Shown here: one piece after another, positions 10,521 through 19,192 of the stretch
Numbering within the stretch: position 1 is the first letter of the stretch
Layout: each line of letters starts with the position of its first letter
NCBI RefSeq assembly: GCF_044458865.1
Contig: NZ_JBITIH010000030.1
Coordinates: 9,117-73,116, forward strand
Direction of reading: 5' to 3'
DNA from: Micromonospora_G sp044458865
GTDB lineage: Bacteria > Actinomycetota > Actinomycetes > Mycobacteriales > Micromonosporaceae
Length of the DNA: 64,000 nucleotides
The notes under the pieces: generated by a model
The model's input: only the letters and a program-made list of their open reading frames with translations
Databases searched by the model: none
What the model was told of the DNA's origin: nothing
Position numbers and translations under genes: made by a program

Positions 10521-11507
10521 ATGTCCGCGAGCCCGTTGCCGCTGGTGCCGTACGGTGCGACCGCCGTCCGACCGGACTGGGCCGACCTGCCGGCCGAGCT
10601 ACGTACCGCGATCAGTGCCCGACTGGGGTCCAGGGTGAGCTGGGCGACGACCGCCGGTGGCGGCTTCACCAGCGGCTTCACCGGCGTGCTCGACACCACC
10701 GCCGGTGACCGGGTCTTCGTGAAGGCCGCCTGCCTGGCCGACCAGCGGCACCTGAGCGACTGGTACGCCCGGGAGGCCGCGATCATCGCCGCGCTCCCGC
10801 CCGACCTGCCCGTCGCCCGCCCCCGCTGGACCCTCACCGCCGCCGGTTACTTCGTCATCTGCCTGGACGCCGTCGACGGTCGGACACCCGCCCTGCCGTG
10901 GCACCCGGCCGACCTGACCGCGACGCTGGCCGCGTACGCCCGGGTGGCGCAGGCACTGCGGGAGCCCCCGGCCGCACTGGTCGCGCTGGGTCTGCCCCAG
11001 CTCGCCGACCTGCTCCGGTCGGATCTCTCCTGGTGGCGCGAGATCGTCGACGGGCAGGAGCCGATCCCGCCGGGGATGCCGGCCAGGCTGCGTGACCGCT
11101 TACCCGAGCTGGCGGCCCTGGAGGGGCTGATGCCGGGGTACGCCCTCGGCAGCGGCCTGATCCACTGCGACCTGCGACTGGACAACGTCCTCGTCGACCG
11201 GGCCGGGAGCGCCTGGATCTGCGACTGGAACTGGCTCTGCTTCGGCCCCGCCTGGTTCGACCTGGCGGGCCTGCTCGTCACCGTGTACGCCAGCGGGCTC
11301 GACGCCGACCGTGTCTTCGCCGCGCATCCGGCCGCCCGGGACGCCCCGGCCGACGGACTGGACGCGGCCCTCGCCGCGCTCGCCGGTTACTGGCTGGTCC
11401 GGGCCACCGCGGAGCCGGTGGCGGACTCTCCGCACCTACGGGCGCACCAGCGTTGGAGCGGCGAAACGGCACTGGCCTGGCTGGCCGCTCGTCGCGGCTG
11501 GCACTGA
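10521..11507 (+). CDS. Aminoglycoside phosphotransferase (APH)-family kinase-like protein
   Basis: A 328-residue protein with the APH/choline kinase fold. The catalytic loop reads HCDLRLDN at 215-222 (Brenner motif with Asp217 and Asn222), and the metal-binding aspartate follows in CDWNW (Asp235). The N-lobe shows a glycine-rich GGGFTSGFTG loop and a candidate lysine in VFVKAACL. Such actinobacterial proteins are usually small-molecule kinases; an antibiotic-resistance role cannot be assumed. The ATG at 10521 gives the conserved-looking N-terminus, with GGGGAG directly before it, an unusually short spacing. Upstream in-frame sequence is only the 21-bp tandem repeat. Confidence 0.85.
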   Translation: MSASPLPLVPYGATAVRPDWADLPAELRTAISARLGSRVSWATTAGGGFTSGFTGVLDTTAGDRVFVKAACLADQRHLSDWYAREAAIIAALPPDLPVARPRWTLTAAGYFVICLDAVDGRTPALPWHPADLTATLAAYARVAQALREPPAALVALGLPQLADLLRSDLSWWREIVDGQEPIPPGMPARLRDRLPELAALEGLMPGYALGSGLIHCDLRLDNVLVDRAGSAWICDWNWLCFGPAWFDLAGLLVTVYASGLDADRVFAAHPAARDAPADGLDAALAALAGYWLVRATAEPVADSPHLRAHQRWSGETALAWLAARRGWH

Positions 11508-11513
11508 CCGGTT

Positions 11514-11542
11514 TTGGTCTCACCCGGCCGACCTGGTAACCT
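11514..11542 (+). promoter_or_regulatory. Promoter of rpsT
   Basis: TTGGTC (11514-11519) and TAACCT (11537-11542) are separated by 17 nt, a good match to a housekeeping sigma promoter. Transcription would start near 11550, leaving a leader of about 100 nt before rpsT. Confidence 0.7.
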
Positions 11543-11652
11543 GACTTTTCGCGTGTGGCGATGTCACTGTGTGTTGGCGCCCTAGGGGCTCCCGCCGATC
11601 GTCGCCCGTGCATCAAGCTGACCAACCCGAGCTATCAAGACGAGGCTGTCGC

Positions 11653-11922
11653 GTGGCGAACATTAAGTCCCAGATCAAGCGCAACCGGCAGAACGAAAAG
11701 CGCCGGCTGCGTAACAAGTCGGTCAAGTCGTCGCTGAAGACCGCCATCCGCAAGTTCAACGAGGCGACCGTTGCCGGTGACACCGAGCAGGCCACCGCGC
11801 TGATGCGGGACGCCTCGCGCAAGCTGGACAAGGCGGTCAGCAAGGGCGTCATCCACCAGAACCAGGCGGCGAACCGCAAGTCGGCCATCGCCAAGCGCCT
11901 GCAGTCGGTCACCGCCGCCTGA
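11653..11922 (+). CDS. rpsT: 30S ribosomal protein S20
   Basis: S20 binds the 5' and 3' minor domains of 16S rRNA early in 30S assembly. The 89-residue product begins VANIKSQIKRNRQNEKRRLR, is highly basic and all-helical, and ends AIAKRLQSVTAA as expected. The GTG at 11653 is the conserved start; upstream in-frame codons are not ribosomal. It is monocistronic, with its own promoter and a leader of about 100 nt that could carry autoregulation, and it is closed by a strong hairpin. Confidence 0.97.
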   Translation: MANIKSQIKRNRQNEKRRLRNKSVKSSLKTAIRKFNEATVAGDTEQATALMRDASRKLDKAVSKGVIHQNQAANRKSAIAKRLQSVTAA

Positions 11923-11945
11923 CGGTTCCGACCGAGACTTCACCT

Positions 11946-11977
11946 GTTACGCCCCGAGCTTCGGCTCGGGGCGTAAC
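11946..11977 (+). terminator. rpsT terminator with UUCG tetraloop
   Basis: A perfect 14-bp stem (GTTACGCCCCGAGC at 11946-11959 with its complement at 11964-11977) closed by the very stable TTCG loop lies 24 nt after the rpsT stop. Only a short T-rich stretch follows. Confidence 0.85.
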
Positions 11978-12010
11978 TGTCGTTGGTCGGGGCGTGAATG
12001 TCCTGGCTGG

Positions 12011-12098
12011 GAGTGCCGGGCGCTACTTGTCGCGCCCAGAGTGCCGGGCGCTACTCGTCGCGCATAAGACGCCGGGACGCTACTCGTAGTGCCGGGCG
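12011..12098. repeat. Degenerate 28-29 bp repeats overlapping the 3' end of the two-TM gene
   Basis: GAGTGCCGGGCGCTACTYGTCGCGC occurs as two near-identical copies (12011-12035, 12039-12063), with a diverged third copy at 12068-12087 and a fragment at 12088-12098. On the minus strand these repeat the last codons and stop of the adjacent gene (encoding GARHYE, then TAG). Confidence 0.7.
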
Positions 12099-13018
12099 CC
12101 GGACTGGTTCGCCCGCTGCTGTGCGGCGTCCGGCTGCTCGGACCAGTGGCCAGCCTGCTGGGCCCGCCACTGCTCGGTCCGCTCTCCCGCCGCCGGCTGG
12201 GCGTTGGTCGGCCGGCCGATCGGGGTACGACGGGTGCTGGCATGGCCCGAATTGGCCCGGAGCCGACTCGCCGCCACCCGCGCCAGCACCACCCGCGCCG
12301 CCGCCGGCAGGGCCTCTGCCGCGGCGCCACCGCCGACCCGGGTGCCGCCCGGCACCGCCCGGGACACGTCCGCCGTGCCGGCGATCCCCCACTGCTCGTG
12401 GCCGGCGAGGCCGGCACCGGTCAGAACGCCCTGGGCATCCGGGCTGATCTTCCACTTCTCGGGCACCTTGGCCCGGCCGACCGCCGGCAGCATCTCCCGC
12501 CGGAACCGCTCCTGCTCAAGGTCGGGCACCCGGGCTGCGGACCGAACCACCCCTGCGGCCACCAGATCGTTCATCTTGACCATGACCGCGACCGTCACCG
12601 GCAGGACCAGCACGCCCCACCAGTTGACGAGTTCGGCGAGGGCGAGCAGCAGGCCCAGCGCGACGGTGCCCTCAAAGAAGAGGAAGCAGAGCAGGCCGCC
12701 CGGGTCGACGTGGTGCAGCCGGAGCACCCGGGAGTAGAGCGGGCGGACCCGTTCGTCGTCGCTGACGGTGCTTTCGACGACCGGCTCAAGCAGCCGGGGA
12801 TAGACCCGTACGGTGGGGTGTTCCGCGCGCGACGCCCCGTCGAGGTCGGCGCAGACCTCCGCGACCAGACCCGGATAACTCGCCGCGATGTCGCCGACCA
12901 CCACCGGACCGGCCTCGTCGGGCGCCGACAGGTCGGGGTAGCCCACGTCCTGGGCCACCCGCGCCCGTCGGATCGCACGTAGCTGTCCGGGTAGCCGGAG
13001 GCGGGATGACCCGCTCAT
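12080..13018 (-). CDS. Two-TM membrane protein of unknown function
   Basis: I do not recognise a family. The 312-residue product has a soluble N-terminal part of about 105 residues, two adjacent membrane segments (about 107-130 LLCFLFFEGTVALGLLLALA and 133-148 WWGVLVLPVTVAVMV), and a 160-residue C-terminal part that turns into a low-complexity Gln/Ala/Arg-rich tail ending GARHYE. The ATG at 13018 overlaps the holA stop codon (ATGA), so the gene is translationally coupled to holA. The tail's final codons are repeated in the DNA beyond the stop. Related genes appear, as I recall, only in close actinobacterial relatives. Confidence 0.75.
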   Translation of the reverse strand: MSGSSRLRLPGQLRAIRRARVAQDVGYPDLSAPDEAGPVVVGDIAASYPGLVAEVCADLDGASRAEHPTVRVYPRLLEPVVESTVSDDERVRPLYSRVLRLHHVDPGGLLCFLFFEGTVALGLLLALAELVNWWGVLVLPVTVAVMVKMNDLVAAGVVRSAARVPDLEQERFRREMLPAVGRAKVPEKWKISPDAQGVLTGAGLAGHEQWGIAGTADVSRAVPGGTRVGGGAAAEALPAAARVVLARVAASRLRANSGHASTRRTPIGRPTNAQPAAGERTEQWRAQQAGHWSEQPDAAQQRANQSGARHYE

Positions 13019-13989
13019 CGCGTACCACCTCCGGTGCGGGCGGCGGCGACCGCGAAGACCGCCCGCTCCAACGCGTACCCCCGGTCGTCCGCGCCGCCCT
13101 TGACCGCGGCGTTGCACTCGGCCGCCGCCTGCATGGCGTCCACCAGCCCTTCCGGGGTCCAGCCACGCCCCTGTCGCTGGGCGCGTTCGATCTTCCAGGC
13201 GGGCATGCCGAGCGTGCTCGCGAGTTGGTACGCGCTGCCCCGCCCGGCGGAACTCACCCGGGCGACGGTCCGTACGCCGTCGGCGAGGGCGTCGGCGATC
13301 GGCACCGGGTCGACGCCGACGTGCAACGCCCAGCGCAGCGCCTCCAGCGCACCGGGTACGTCACCGACCATGGCCGCGTCCGCGACGGTGAACCCGCTCA
13401 CCTCGGCCCGACCCTTGTAGTAGCGGGCGACCGTGTCGGCCCCGATCCGCCCATCGGTGTCGGCGATCAACTGCGCGCAGGCGGAGGCGAGTTCCCGCAG
13501 GTCGTTGCCGACCGCGGCGACCAGAGCAGCGGCGGCGTCATCGCTGGCGCGACCCCCGGCGCGCTTGAACTCCTCGCGGACGAAGGCGATCCGCTCCCGG
13601 TCCCCCTTGAGCTTGGCCGCCGGGATCACCGTCGCCCCGGCGGTACGGAGTCCGTCGGCGAAGCCCTTGCCCTTGGCGCCACCGGCGTGCGCCACCACCA
13701 GGTGAACGTCCGGGTCGGGATTCTTCACGTATGACAGCAGGGTGGCGATCAGGTCCTTTCGGGCGTCCTGTCCACCACGTAGGAGGATCACCCGGCGACC
13801 GCCGAAGAGGGACGGGCTGAGCATCTCGGCGAGTTCGCCGGGGTTGACCGAACCGGCCTCGTACTCGCGGACGTCGGCGTCGGGTTCGATCGCCCGAACC
13901 GATTCGGCGGCCCCGGCGAGTGCCCGGGTGACGAGCAGCTCCTCGTCGCCGAGGACGAGCGTTACCGGGGAGAGGCTAACAGGGGTCAC
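13015..13989 (-). CDS. holA: DNA polymerase III subunit delta
   Basis: The delta subunit opens the beta sliding clamp within the clamp-loader complex. The 324-residue product shows the family start VTLVLGDEELLVTRAL, the SPSLFGGRRVILLRG strand and the helical lid region LVAAVGNDLRELASACAQLI, with a C-terminal collar domain (LGMPAWKIERAQRQGRGWTPEGL). I chose the GTG at 13989, which gives VTPVSLSPVTLVLGDEE; the frame remains open upstream through AT-richer intergenic DNA that does not look coding. It is downstream of comEC with a 136-nt gap and overlaps the next gene by 4 bp. Confidence 0.92.
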   Translation of the reverse strand: MTPVSLSPVTLVLGDEELLVTRALAGAAESVRAIEPDADVREYEAGSVNPGELAEMLSPSLFGGRRVILLRGGQDARKDLIATLLSYVKNPDPDVHLVVAHAGGAKGKGFADGLRTAGATVIPAAKLKGDRERIAFVREEFKRAGGRASDDAAAALVAAVGNDLRELASACAQLIADTDGRIGADTVARYYKGRAEVSGFTVADAAMVGDVPGALEALRWALHVGVDPVPIADALADGVRTVARVSSAGRGSAYQLASTLGMPAWKIERAQRQGRGWTPEGLVDAMQAAAECNAAVKGGADDRGYALERAVFAVAAARTGGGTR

Positions 13990-14125
13990 GGGGTCATCGT
14001 CGCACGTTGGGTACGCGCGTCGGGCCTGGTCACCCCAGTACCCGTAGCCGAGCCCGCACTTAGCGCAAATCCAGACATTTATCTTAATCCTGACGTACTG
14101 CTCATGGCTGGTGACCCTCCGCGTG

Positions 14126-16570
14126 TCATCCCGGCCGCTCGTCGGTCGGGTCGAGGCCACGTAGGACCACGGCGAGCCGCGCCTCGCGGAGCACCACCGC
14201 CAGATCACCGTCGGTGTCCGTACGCAGCACCCGGGCACCGTTGCGGGTCAACCGGGCGAGCACGGCCGGATTCGGGTGGCCGTAGTCGTTGCCGGCCCCG
14301 ACCGGAACCAGCGCCACCGCCGGGTCGACCTCGTCGAGGAAAGCTCCGTCCTGGTAGGCGCTGCCGTGGTGGGCCACCTTCAACAACTCCGCCCGGAGGT
14401 CGGCGGCGGGCAGGAGGTCCAGCAACGCACGCTGTTCCTCCTCCTCGGCATCACCGGGGAGCATGATCCGCACACCACCGACCCGGGCGCGCAACACCAG
14501 GGAATTGTTGTTCGGGTCGGACCTGGTGCCCCGCATCGGGTACGGCGGGCCGAGCAGGGTCAACTCCACCGCCCCGGCGACGTACCGCCAGCCGGGCCCG
14601 ATCGCCCGCACCGGCACCCCGGCGGCGGTCGCGGCCCGCTCGACCAGCACCCGACCGCCGGCCGGTTCGCCCCACTCTGGAATGACCAGTTCCCCGACGT
14701 GGCGACCGCGCAGCACCCCGTCGATCCCACCCACGTGGTCGGCGTGCAGGTGACTGAGCACGAGCAGCGGGACCGACCGTACGCCGAGCCGACGCAGGCA
14801 CCGGTCGGTCGCCGACGGGTCGGGGCCGGCGTCGACCACCACCGCCTGCCCGGACCCGATCGGCAGCACCGCCGTGTCCCCCTGGCCGACCGCGCAGACC
14901 GCGAAGATCCAGCCGGACGGTGGCCAGCCGGAGGCGACCAGGCGTACCGGCAGCGCACCGACGACCACGGCGACCACGACCACCGGGATCAGTCGACGCA
15001 CCAACGGGTGGCGGGCGGCGACCAGCAGCGCCACGGTGAGCGCACCAAGCAGTAAGCCGCCCCCGACCCCGTCCAGCCAGGGCAGCGTGCCGGCCGGCAG
15101 GCGTGCGCCGTACCGGGCGACCAGCACCAGCCACCAGGCCGGCCAGCTACCGAGCCAGGCCGCGAACTCCGCTCCGGCCGGCCAGACCGGTGAGACCGTG
15201 GCCGCCGCCACGCCCAGTACGGTGGCCGGCGCGATCGCCGGCACCGCCAGCAGGTTCGCCGGCACGGCGACCAGGCTGATCGTGCCGGAGAGGCCCGCCA
15301 CCACCGGGGCGCAGGTCAGTTGTGCCGCCGCCGGGATGGCCAGCGCCTCTGCCAACCCGGCCGGCACGCCCCGCCCCCGCAGCCGGTCCCGCCATCTCGG
15401 CGCGATCAGCAGCAGCCCTGCGGTGGCGAGTACGGAGAGCGCGAACCCGGCGTCGCCGGCCAGTTCCGGGTCGGCCACCACCAGCACGGTGATCGCGGCA
15501 CCCAGTGCCGGCAGTGCCGCCCGGGGACGGCCGACCGCGAGGGCCAGCAGCCCGACCGCCCCCATCGTCGCGGCGCGTACGACACTCGGCGACGGCCGGG
15601 CCAGGATGACGAATCCGACCAGGGCGATGGCGCAGATGACGGCGGTCGGCCACGGTCCGGCGCGTGCCCAACGGGCGCAGAGCAGCACCAACCCGACCAC
15701 AATGGCCACGTTGGCGCCGGAGACAGCATTGAGGTGGGTCATGCCGGTGGTCAGGAAGTCGTCCTCGACGGCCGGCAGCAGCCGACTGGTGTCACCGACC
15801 ACCAGCCCCGGCAGCAGTCCGCCCGGTTCGTCGGCCAGCGGCAGGCAGGCCCGTTGCAACCCGGCCCGCAGGGTTCCCGCCGCGCGTTGCGCCCACGACG
15901 GCTCCCCGATCCGGGCCGGCGCGCCGTTCGCGGAGAGTACGGCGGCGGTCAGGTCGCGGCCCCGTGCCGGCTGCAACCGGCCGGTGGCACTCAGCCGCTG
16001 TCCCGGCAACAGGTCGCGCCAGCCCTGGTCGCTGGCGAGTACGAGGATCCGGGCCGGGATCTCGATCCGACGCCCGTCCGGGTCGCGCAGCCAGTGGAGT
16101 TCGGCGGAGAGCAGCAGCATCGCCGGCCGACCGGGGGCTCCGGCGACCTCCCGGGGGTCGTCCCGGACGACCAGTTCCACGTCGATGGGGGCACCGGAGC
16201 GGGCCAGTTCGGCGAGGGCCGGCGCATCACGTACGCCGAGCCGGGCGGCGGTGGCGATGCTGCCGCAGACCACGCCGAGCAGGGCGGCGACGACGATCCA
16301 GCCGTACCGGGCGACAACCGGGCGATGAGGTCCACGGCCACGGGCCAGGTACGCGCTCGCCCCGAGGGCCGTGACGCCGGCCACTGCCGCGATCACGATC
16401 CCGGTCCGGGCGCAGAGGTGGAGCACGGCGAGGGCGGAGAGCCAGGCTGCCACCGCGACGCCGGCGAGCCGTAGGTCCGGTGACGTGTCCTGGGCAACGG
16501 GCGAGGCCGCCGGCCCGGCACGTTCCGGCCGGGTGGGCGTGGTGGATGCCGGGGCCAGCCGTGCGCTCAT
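14126..16570 (-). CDS. comEC: ComEC/Rec2 family DNA-uptake channel protein
   Basis: ComEC forms the inner-membrane channel for single-stranded DNA in naturally transformable bacteria. The 814-residue product has an N-terminal OB-like extracytoplasmic region, a competence domain with about ten hydrophobic segments starting near residue 230 (FLTTGMTHLNAVSGANVAIV is the family signature), and a C-terminal metallo-beta-lactamase domain with LSHLHADHVGGIDGV near residues 603-617. The ATG at 16570 overlaps the comEA stop (ATGA). Transformation is not established in this group, so the present role could be DNA scavenging or something else. Confidence 0.93.
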   Translation of the reverse strand: MSARLAPASTTPTRPERAGPAASPVAQDTSPDLRLAGVAVAAWLSALAVLHLCARTGIVIAAVAGVTALGASAYLARGRGPHRPVVARYGWIVVAALLGVVCGSIATAARLGVRDAPALAELARSGAPIDVELVVRDDPREVAGAPGRPAMLLLSAELHWLRDPDGRRIEIPARILVLASDQGWRDLLPGQRLSATGRLQPARGRDLTAAVLSANGAPARIGEPSWAQRAAGTLRAGLQRACLPLADEPGGLLPGLVVGDTSRLLPAVEDDFLTTGMTHLNAVSGANVAIVVGLVLLCARWARAGPWPTAVICAIALVGFVILARPSPSVVRAATMGAVGLLALAVGRPRAALPALGAAITVLVVADPELAGDAGFALSVLATAGLLLIAPRWRDRLRGRGVPAGLAEALAIPAAAQLTCAPVVAGLSGTISLVAVPANLLAVPAIAPATVLGVAAATVSPVWPAGAEFAAWLGSWPAWWLVLVARYGARLPAGTLPWLDGVGGGLLLGALTVALLVAARHPLVRRLIPVVVVAVVVGALPVRLVASGWPPSGWIFAVCAVGQGDTAVLPIGSGQAVVVDAGPDPSATDRCLRRLGVRSVPLLVLSHLHADHVGGIDGVLRGRHVGELVIPEWGEPAGGRVLVERAATAAGVPVRAIGPGWRYVAGAVELTLLGPPYPMRGTRSDPNNNSLVLRARVGGVRIMLPGDAEEEEQRALLDLLPAADLRAELLKVAHHGSAYQDGAFLDEVDPAVALVPVGAGNDYGHPNPAVLARLTRNGARVLRTDTDGDLAVVLREARLAVVLRGLDPTDERPG

Positions 16571-17349
16571 ATCGTGACCAGCTCCTTGAGCTGTTCGTAG
16601 CGGGCGTCGCCGATGCCGCTGACCTGGCGCAGGTCGCCCACGGAGCGAAAGCCGCCGCGCTGGTCGCGATGGTCGAGGATGCGCTGGGCGAGCACCGGTC
16701 CGACGCCGGGCAGGGTGTCGAGCTGGGCCAGGGTCGCGGTGTTCAGGTTGACCTTGCCGCCACCGGCCGGGCCGACCGGCTGTCCCGCCGCACCGGCCGG
16801 TGGCCCGGCGACACCCGGCGGAGCGCTCACCCCGACCAGGATCAGTTCCCCGTCGATGACCTTGCGGGCCAGGTTGAGCAGGGCGACGTCGACGCCGGGC
16901 AGGGCTCCTCCGGCGGCGGTCAGCGCGTCGGCGACCCGGGCACCGGCGGGCAGCCGTACCAGCCCCGGTCTGCGTACCTTGCCGGCGACCGCCACCACCA
17001 CCTCGCCGGTGCCCGCGCTGGCGCTGGCCACGGCGCTCGCCGGCCGATCGGGCGAGCCGACCCCGCCCGCCGCCACCGGTGCCGGGCCGTCCACCGGCTC
17101 GGTTCTCGGTCGCGACTGCCACGCCCAACCGGCCGCGCCGAGCACCACCAGGGCGGCGACCGCCGCGAGCGCGCGGACTCCGCGCCGGCCCGGGTCGAAG
17201 GCCCCGGGCCCGCCCAGCCGGCTCGGGACGGCCGGCGGCGGGTCGGTCGCCACCGGATCCACCGCCACCGGTACGGCGGACCGGCTCGTCCAGGCGGCAC
17301 GTACCCGGGCCAGCCGCTCCCGCACCCTCGTCTCGTCCTCGTCAGACAC
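16567..17349 (-). CDS. comEA: ComEA family DNA-binding protein
   Basis: ComEA captures double-stranded DNA outside the membrane and passes it to ComEC. The 260-residue product has a cytoplasmic N-terminus, one membrane anchor (about 58-77, ALAAVAALVVLGAAGWAW), an SLBB domain (VVVAVAGKVRRPGLVRLPAG onward) and a C-terminal helix-hairpin-helix pair (NLNTATLAQLDTLPGVGP, then FRSVGDLRQVSGIGDARYEQ). The GTG at 17349 is preceded by TACCGT (17362-17357) at 7 nt with no ribosome-binding site, so the operon mRNA is probably leaderless. It overlaps comEC by 4 bp. Confidence 0.93.
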   Translation of the reverse strand: MSDEDETRVRERLARVRAAWTSRSAVPVAVDPVATDPPPAVPSRLGGPGAFDPGRRGVRALAAVAALVVLGAAGWAWQSRPRTEPVDGPAPVAAGGVGSPDRPASAVASASAGTGEVVVAVAGKVRRPGLVRLPAGARVADALTAAGGALPGVDVALLNLARKVIDGELILVGVSAPPGVAGPPAGAAGQPVGPAGGGKVNLNTATLAQLDTLPGVGPVLAQRILDHRDQRGGFRSVGDLRQVSGIGDARYEQLKELVTI

Positions 17350-17483
17350 CCGGCGGACGGTAGCCGGATCGGGCGGGTCCGACCGGCGGGCGTTCCTCTC
17401 CTGTGGACAACCCGCGCACCTGTGGAGAACGCCCTGATCATGACGGGATCTGCTATGCGAACCGGGGCTGGTAACTTCGGGTC

Positions 17484-18170
17484 GTGGAACAGGATCCGGT
17501 GGTGCTGGACGTTCTGCGGGGCGAGTTGGAGCAGCTCACCGAGGCGATGAGCGGGCTCTCCGAGCCGGACTGGGATCGCCCCACGGCCTGCGCCCCGTGG
17601 CTCGTACGCGACCTGCTGGCCCATGTCCGGGTGGTGCTCGCCTGGCTGCCGGAGATGCTGGCGTCCGAGCCGCCGTCCCACGCCGAGGTGTCGGCGACGG
17701 CGTACTACCGGCCGGACGAACGGTTCGCCCCGGAGACCAACGCGTCCCGGATCAGGCTGGCCCAGGAGCACGCGGCGGCCCAGGTGACCGGGGCCGGGCT
17801 GGTCGACGAGTTCGGCACCACCTGGCGTCGGGTGGACGCGCTCTGCCGGGCCGAGCCGCCCGGACGGCTGGTACGCACTCGGCACGGTGACCCGATGCTG
17901 TTGTCGGAGTTTCTGCGTACCCGGGTGGTCGAGGTCGCGGTGCACGGCCTGGACCTCGCCGCGGCCCTGCACCGCCGGCCGTGGCTGACCGTGCCCGCCG
18001 CTGAGCTGGTGGAGGATCTGCTGGTCGGCCCGGCGGGGCCGGCCTCGGTACGGCAACTCGGTTGGGACCGGCTGACCTTCCTGGGTAAGGCCACCGGGCG
18101 GGTGCCGATCACCGCTGCCGAGGGGGCGCGGATCGAACGGATCGGTCTGCGCTGGCTCACCCTGGGCTGA
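17484..18170 (+). CDS. Maleylpyruvate isomerase/mycothiol-dependent (DinB-like) family protein
   Basis: A 228-residue protein of the mycothiol-dependent maleylpyruvate isomerase N-terminal superfamily, a four-helix DinB/YfiT-like metal-binding fold. Candidate metal ligands are His47 in VRDLLAHVRVV and His154 in VVEVAVHGLDLAAAL. Actinobacteria carry many paralogues, presumed mycothiol-dependent transferases or isomerases; the substrate is unknown. The GTG at 17484 has TAACTT (17472-17477) ending 6 nt upstream and no Shine-Dalgarno, so a leaderless mRNA is likely. It diverges from comEA, 134 nt away. Confidence 0.84.
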   Translation: MEQDPVVLDVLRGELEQLTEAMSGLSEPDWDRPTACAPWLVRDLLAHVRVVLAWLPEMLASEPPSHAEVSATAYYRPDERFAPETNASRIRLAQEHAAAQVTGAGLVDEFGTTWRRVDALCRAEPPGRLVRTRHGDPMLLSEFLRTRVVEVAVHGLDLAAALHRRPWLTVPAAELVEDLLVGPAGPASVRQLGWDRLTFLGKATGRVPITAAEGARIERIGLRWLTLG

Positions 18171-18198
18171 GTCCCCGCGCGGCGGACTCTCCGCCGGC

Positions 18199-19041
18199 TC
18201 ACGGCCGGCGGTGGACCACCACGCAGGCCAGGCCCGGACCGGCGTGTGCCCCGACCGCCGCGCCGGCCTCGGTGACGTGGCTGTCGCAGAGCCGGTCGCC
18301 GAGGCGTACGGCGAGCGCCTCGGCGAGCGCTTCCGCGCGCTGGGGTGCGGCCAGGTGGTGGACGGCGACGTCCACCGGTGTCTCGTCGGCGGCGGCCACC
18401 GCCAGGTCGACGAGCCGGGCAAGCCCCCGACTCGCGGTACGCACCTTCTCCCGGATCGCGATGGTCCCGTCGCGTACGTGCAGGATCGGCTTGACCGACA
18501 GCGCGGTCCCGAAGAGCGCCTCGGCGGCGTTGATCCGGCCGCCCCGGCGGAGGAATTCGAGCGTGTCGACGTAGAAGAAGGTGAACGTACGCCCGATCGC
18601 GTCCCGGGTGGCCTGCGCGACCTCGGCCAGCTCGGCGCCGCCGTCGGCGACCCGTACGGCGGCCAGTGCCGGGAAACCGAGACCCATTCCGGTGGAACGG
18701 GAGTCGATCACGGTCACCCGGTCGCCGAACTCGGCCGAGGCGAGGGAGGCGGATTCCACCGTGCCGGAGAGTTCGGCGGAGAGGTGCACCGAGACGACCC
18801 CGGTGGCCCCTTGGTCGAGCAACCGGCGGTACGTCACCGCGAACTGCTCCGGCGCCGGTCGGGAGGTCTGCACCGCGATCCGGCGGCCGGTCATCGCGCG
18901 GGAGACGTCGGCGGGTGACACTTCGACGCCTTCGAGCCCCTGCACACCGCCGACGACGACGGTGAGCGGCACCACCGTCAACCGGGGCGTGAGGTCGGCC
19001 GGCAGGTAGGCGGTGGAGTCGATGACAACCGCGACGGGCAT
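18199..19041 (-). CDS. DegV family fatty-acid-binding protein
   Basis: DegV-family proteins bind a single long-chain fatty acid; in Firmicutes the FakB members present it to the kinase FakA. The 280-residue product has the family motifs AVVIDSTAYLP at the start, TSRPAPEQF, HLSAELSGTVESA, the fatty-acid loop DSRSTGMGLG, and LEFLRRGGRI. No FakA partner is in the window. The ATG at 19041 has TACCGT (19053-19048) ending 6 nt upstream, pointing to its own leaderless promoter, although it follows the rsfS-phosphatase pair on the same strand after 151 nt. Confidence 0.92.
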   Translation of the reverse strand: MPVAVVIDSTAYLPADLTPRLTVVPLTVVVGGVQGLEGVEVSPADVSRAMTGRRIAVQTSRPAPEQFAVTYRRLLDQGATGVVSVHLSAELSGTVESASLASAEFGDRVTVIDSRSTGMGLGFPALAAVRVADGGAELAEVAQATRDAIGRTFTFFYVDTLEFLRRGGRINAAEALFGTALSVKPILHVRDGTIAIREKVRTASRGLARLVDLAVAAADETPVDVAVHHLAAPQRAEALAEALAVRLGDRLCDSHVTEAGAAVGAHAGPGLACVVVHRRP

Positions 19042-19192
19042 CTCGGCACGGTAGCCGATCGGCTCGGGAGCCGCCGGCGCCGAGATGCCCCGCAGTCAGG
19101 GCAAATCACGACAAACAAGCACGCAACACAGGCCAAAAGGCTTGGTCGATCCGCCAGCCGGCTGCACCCGTACCGGCGCACATCGCGGTGGT

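Noticed and set aside
10521..11507. Aminoglycoside resistance gene
   Set aside because: The fold is APH-like but such proteins are numerous in actinobacteria and mostly not resistance enzymes; no resistance context nearby.
13990..14238. An N-terminal extension of holA containing CAKCGLGYGYW
   Set aside because: The stretch is AT-richer intergenic DNA that overlaps the comEC 3' end; homologous delta subunits start at VTLVLGDEE.
16567..17349. comEA as evidence of a full competence operon
   Set aside because: Only comEA and comEC are present; no pilin or DprA genes in the window, so natural transformation is not supported.
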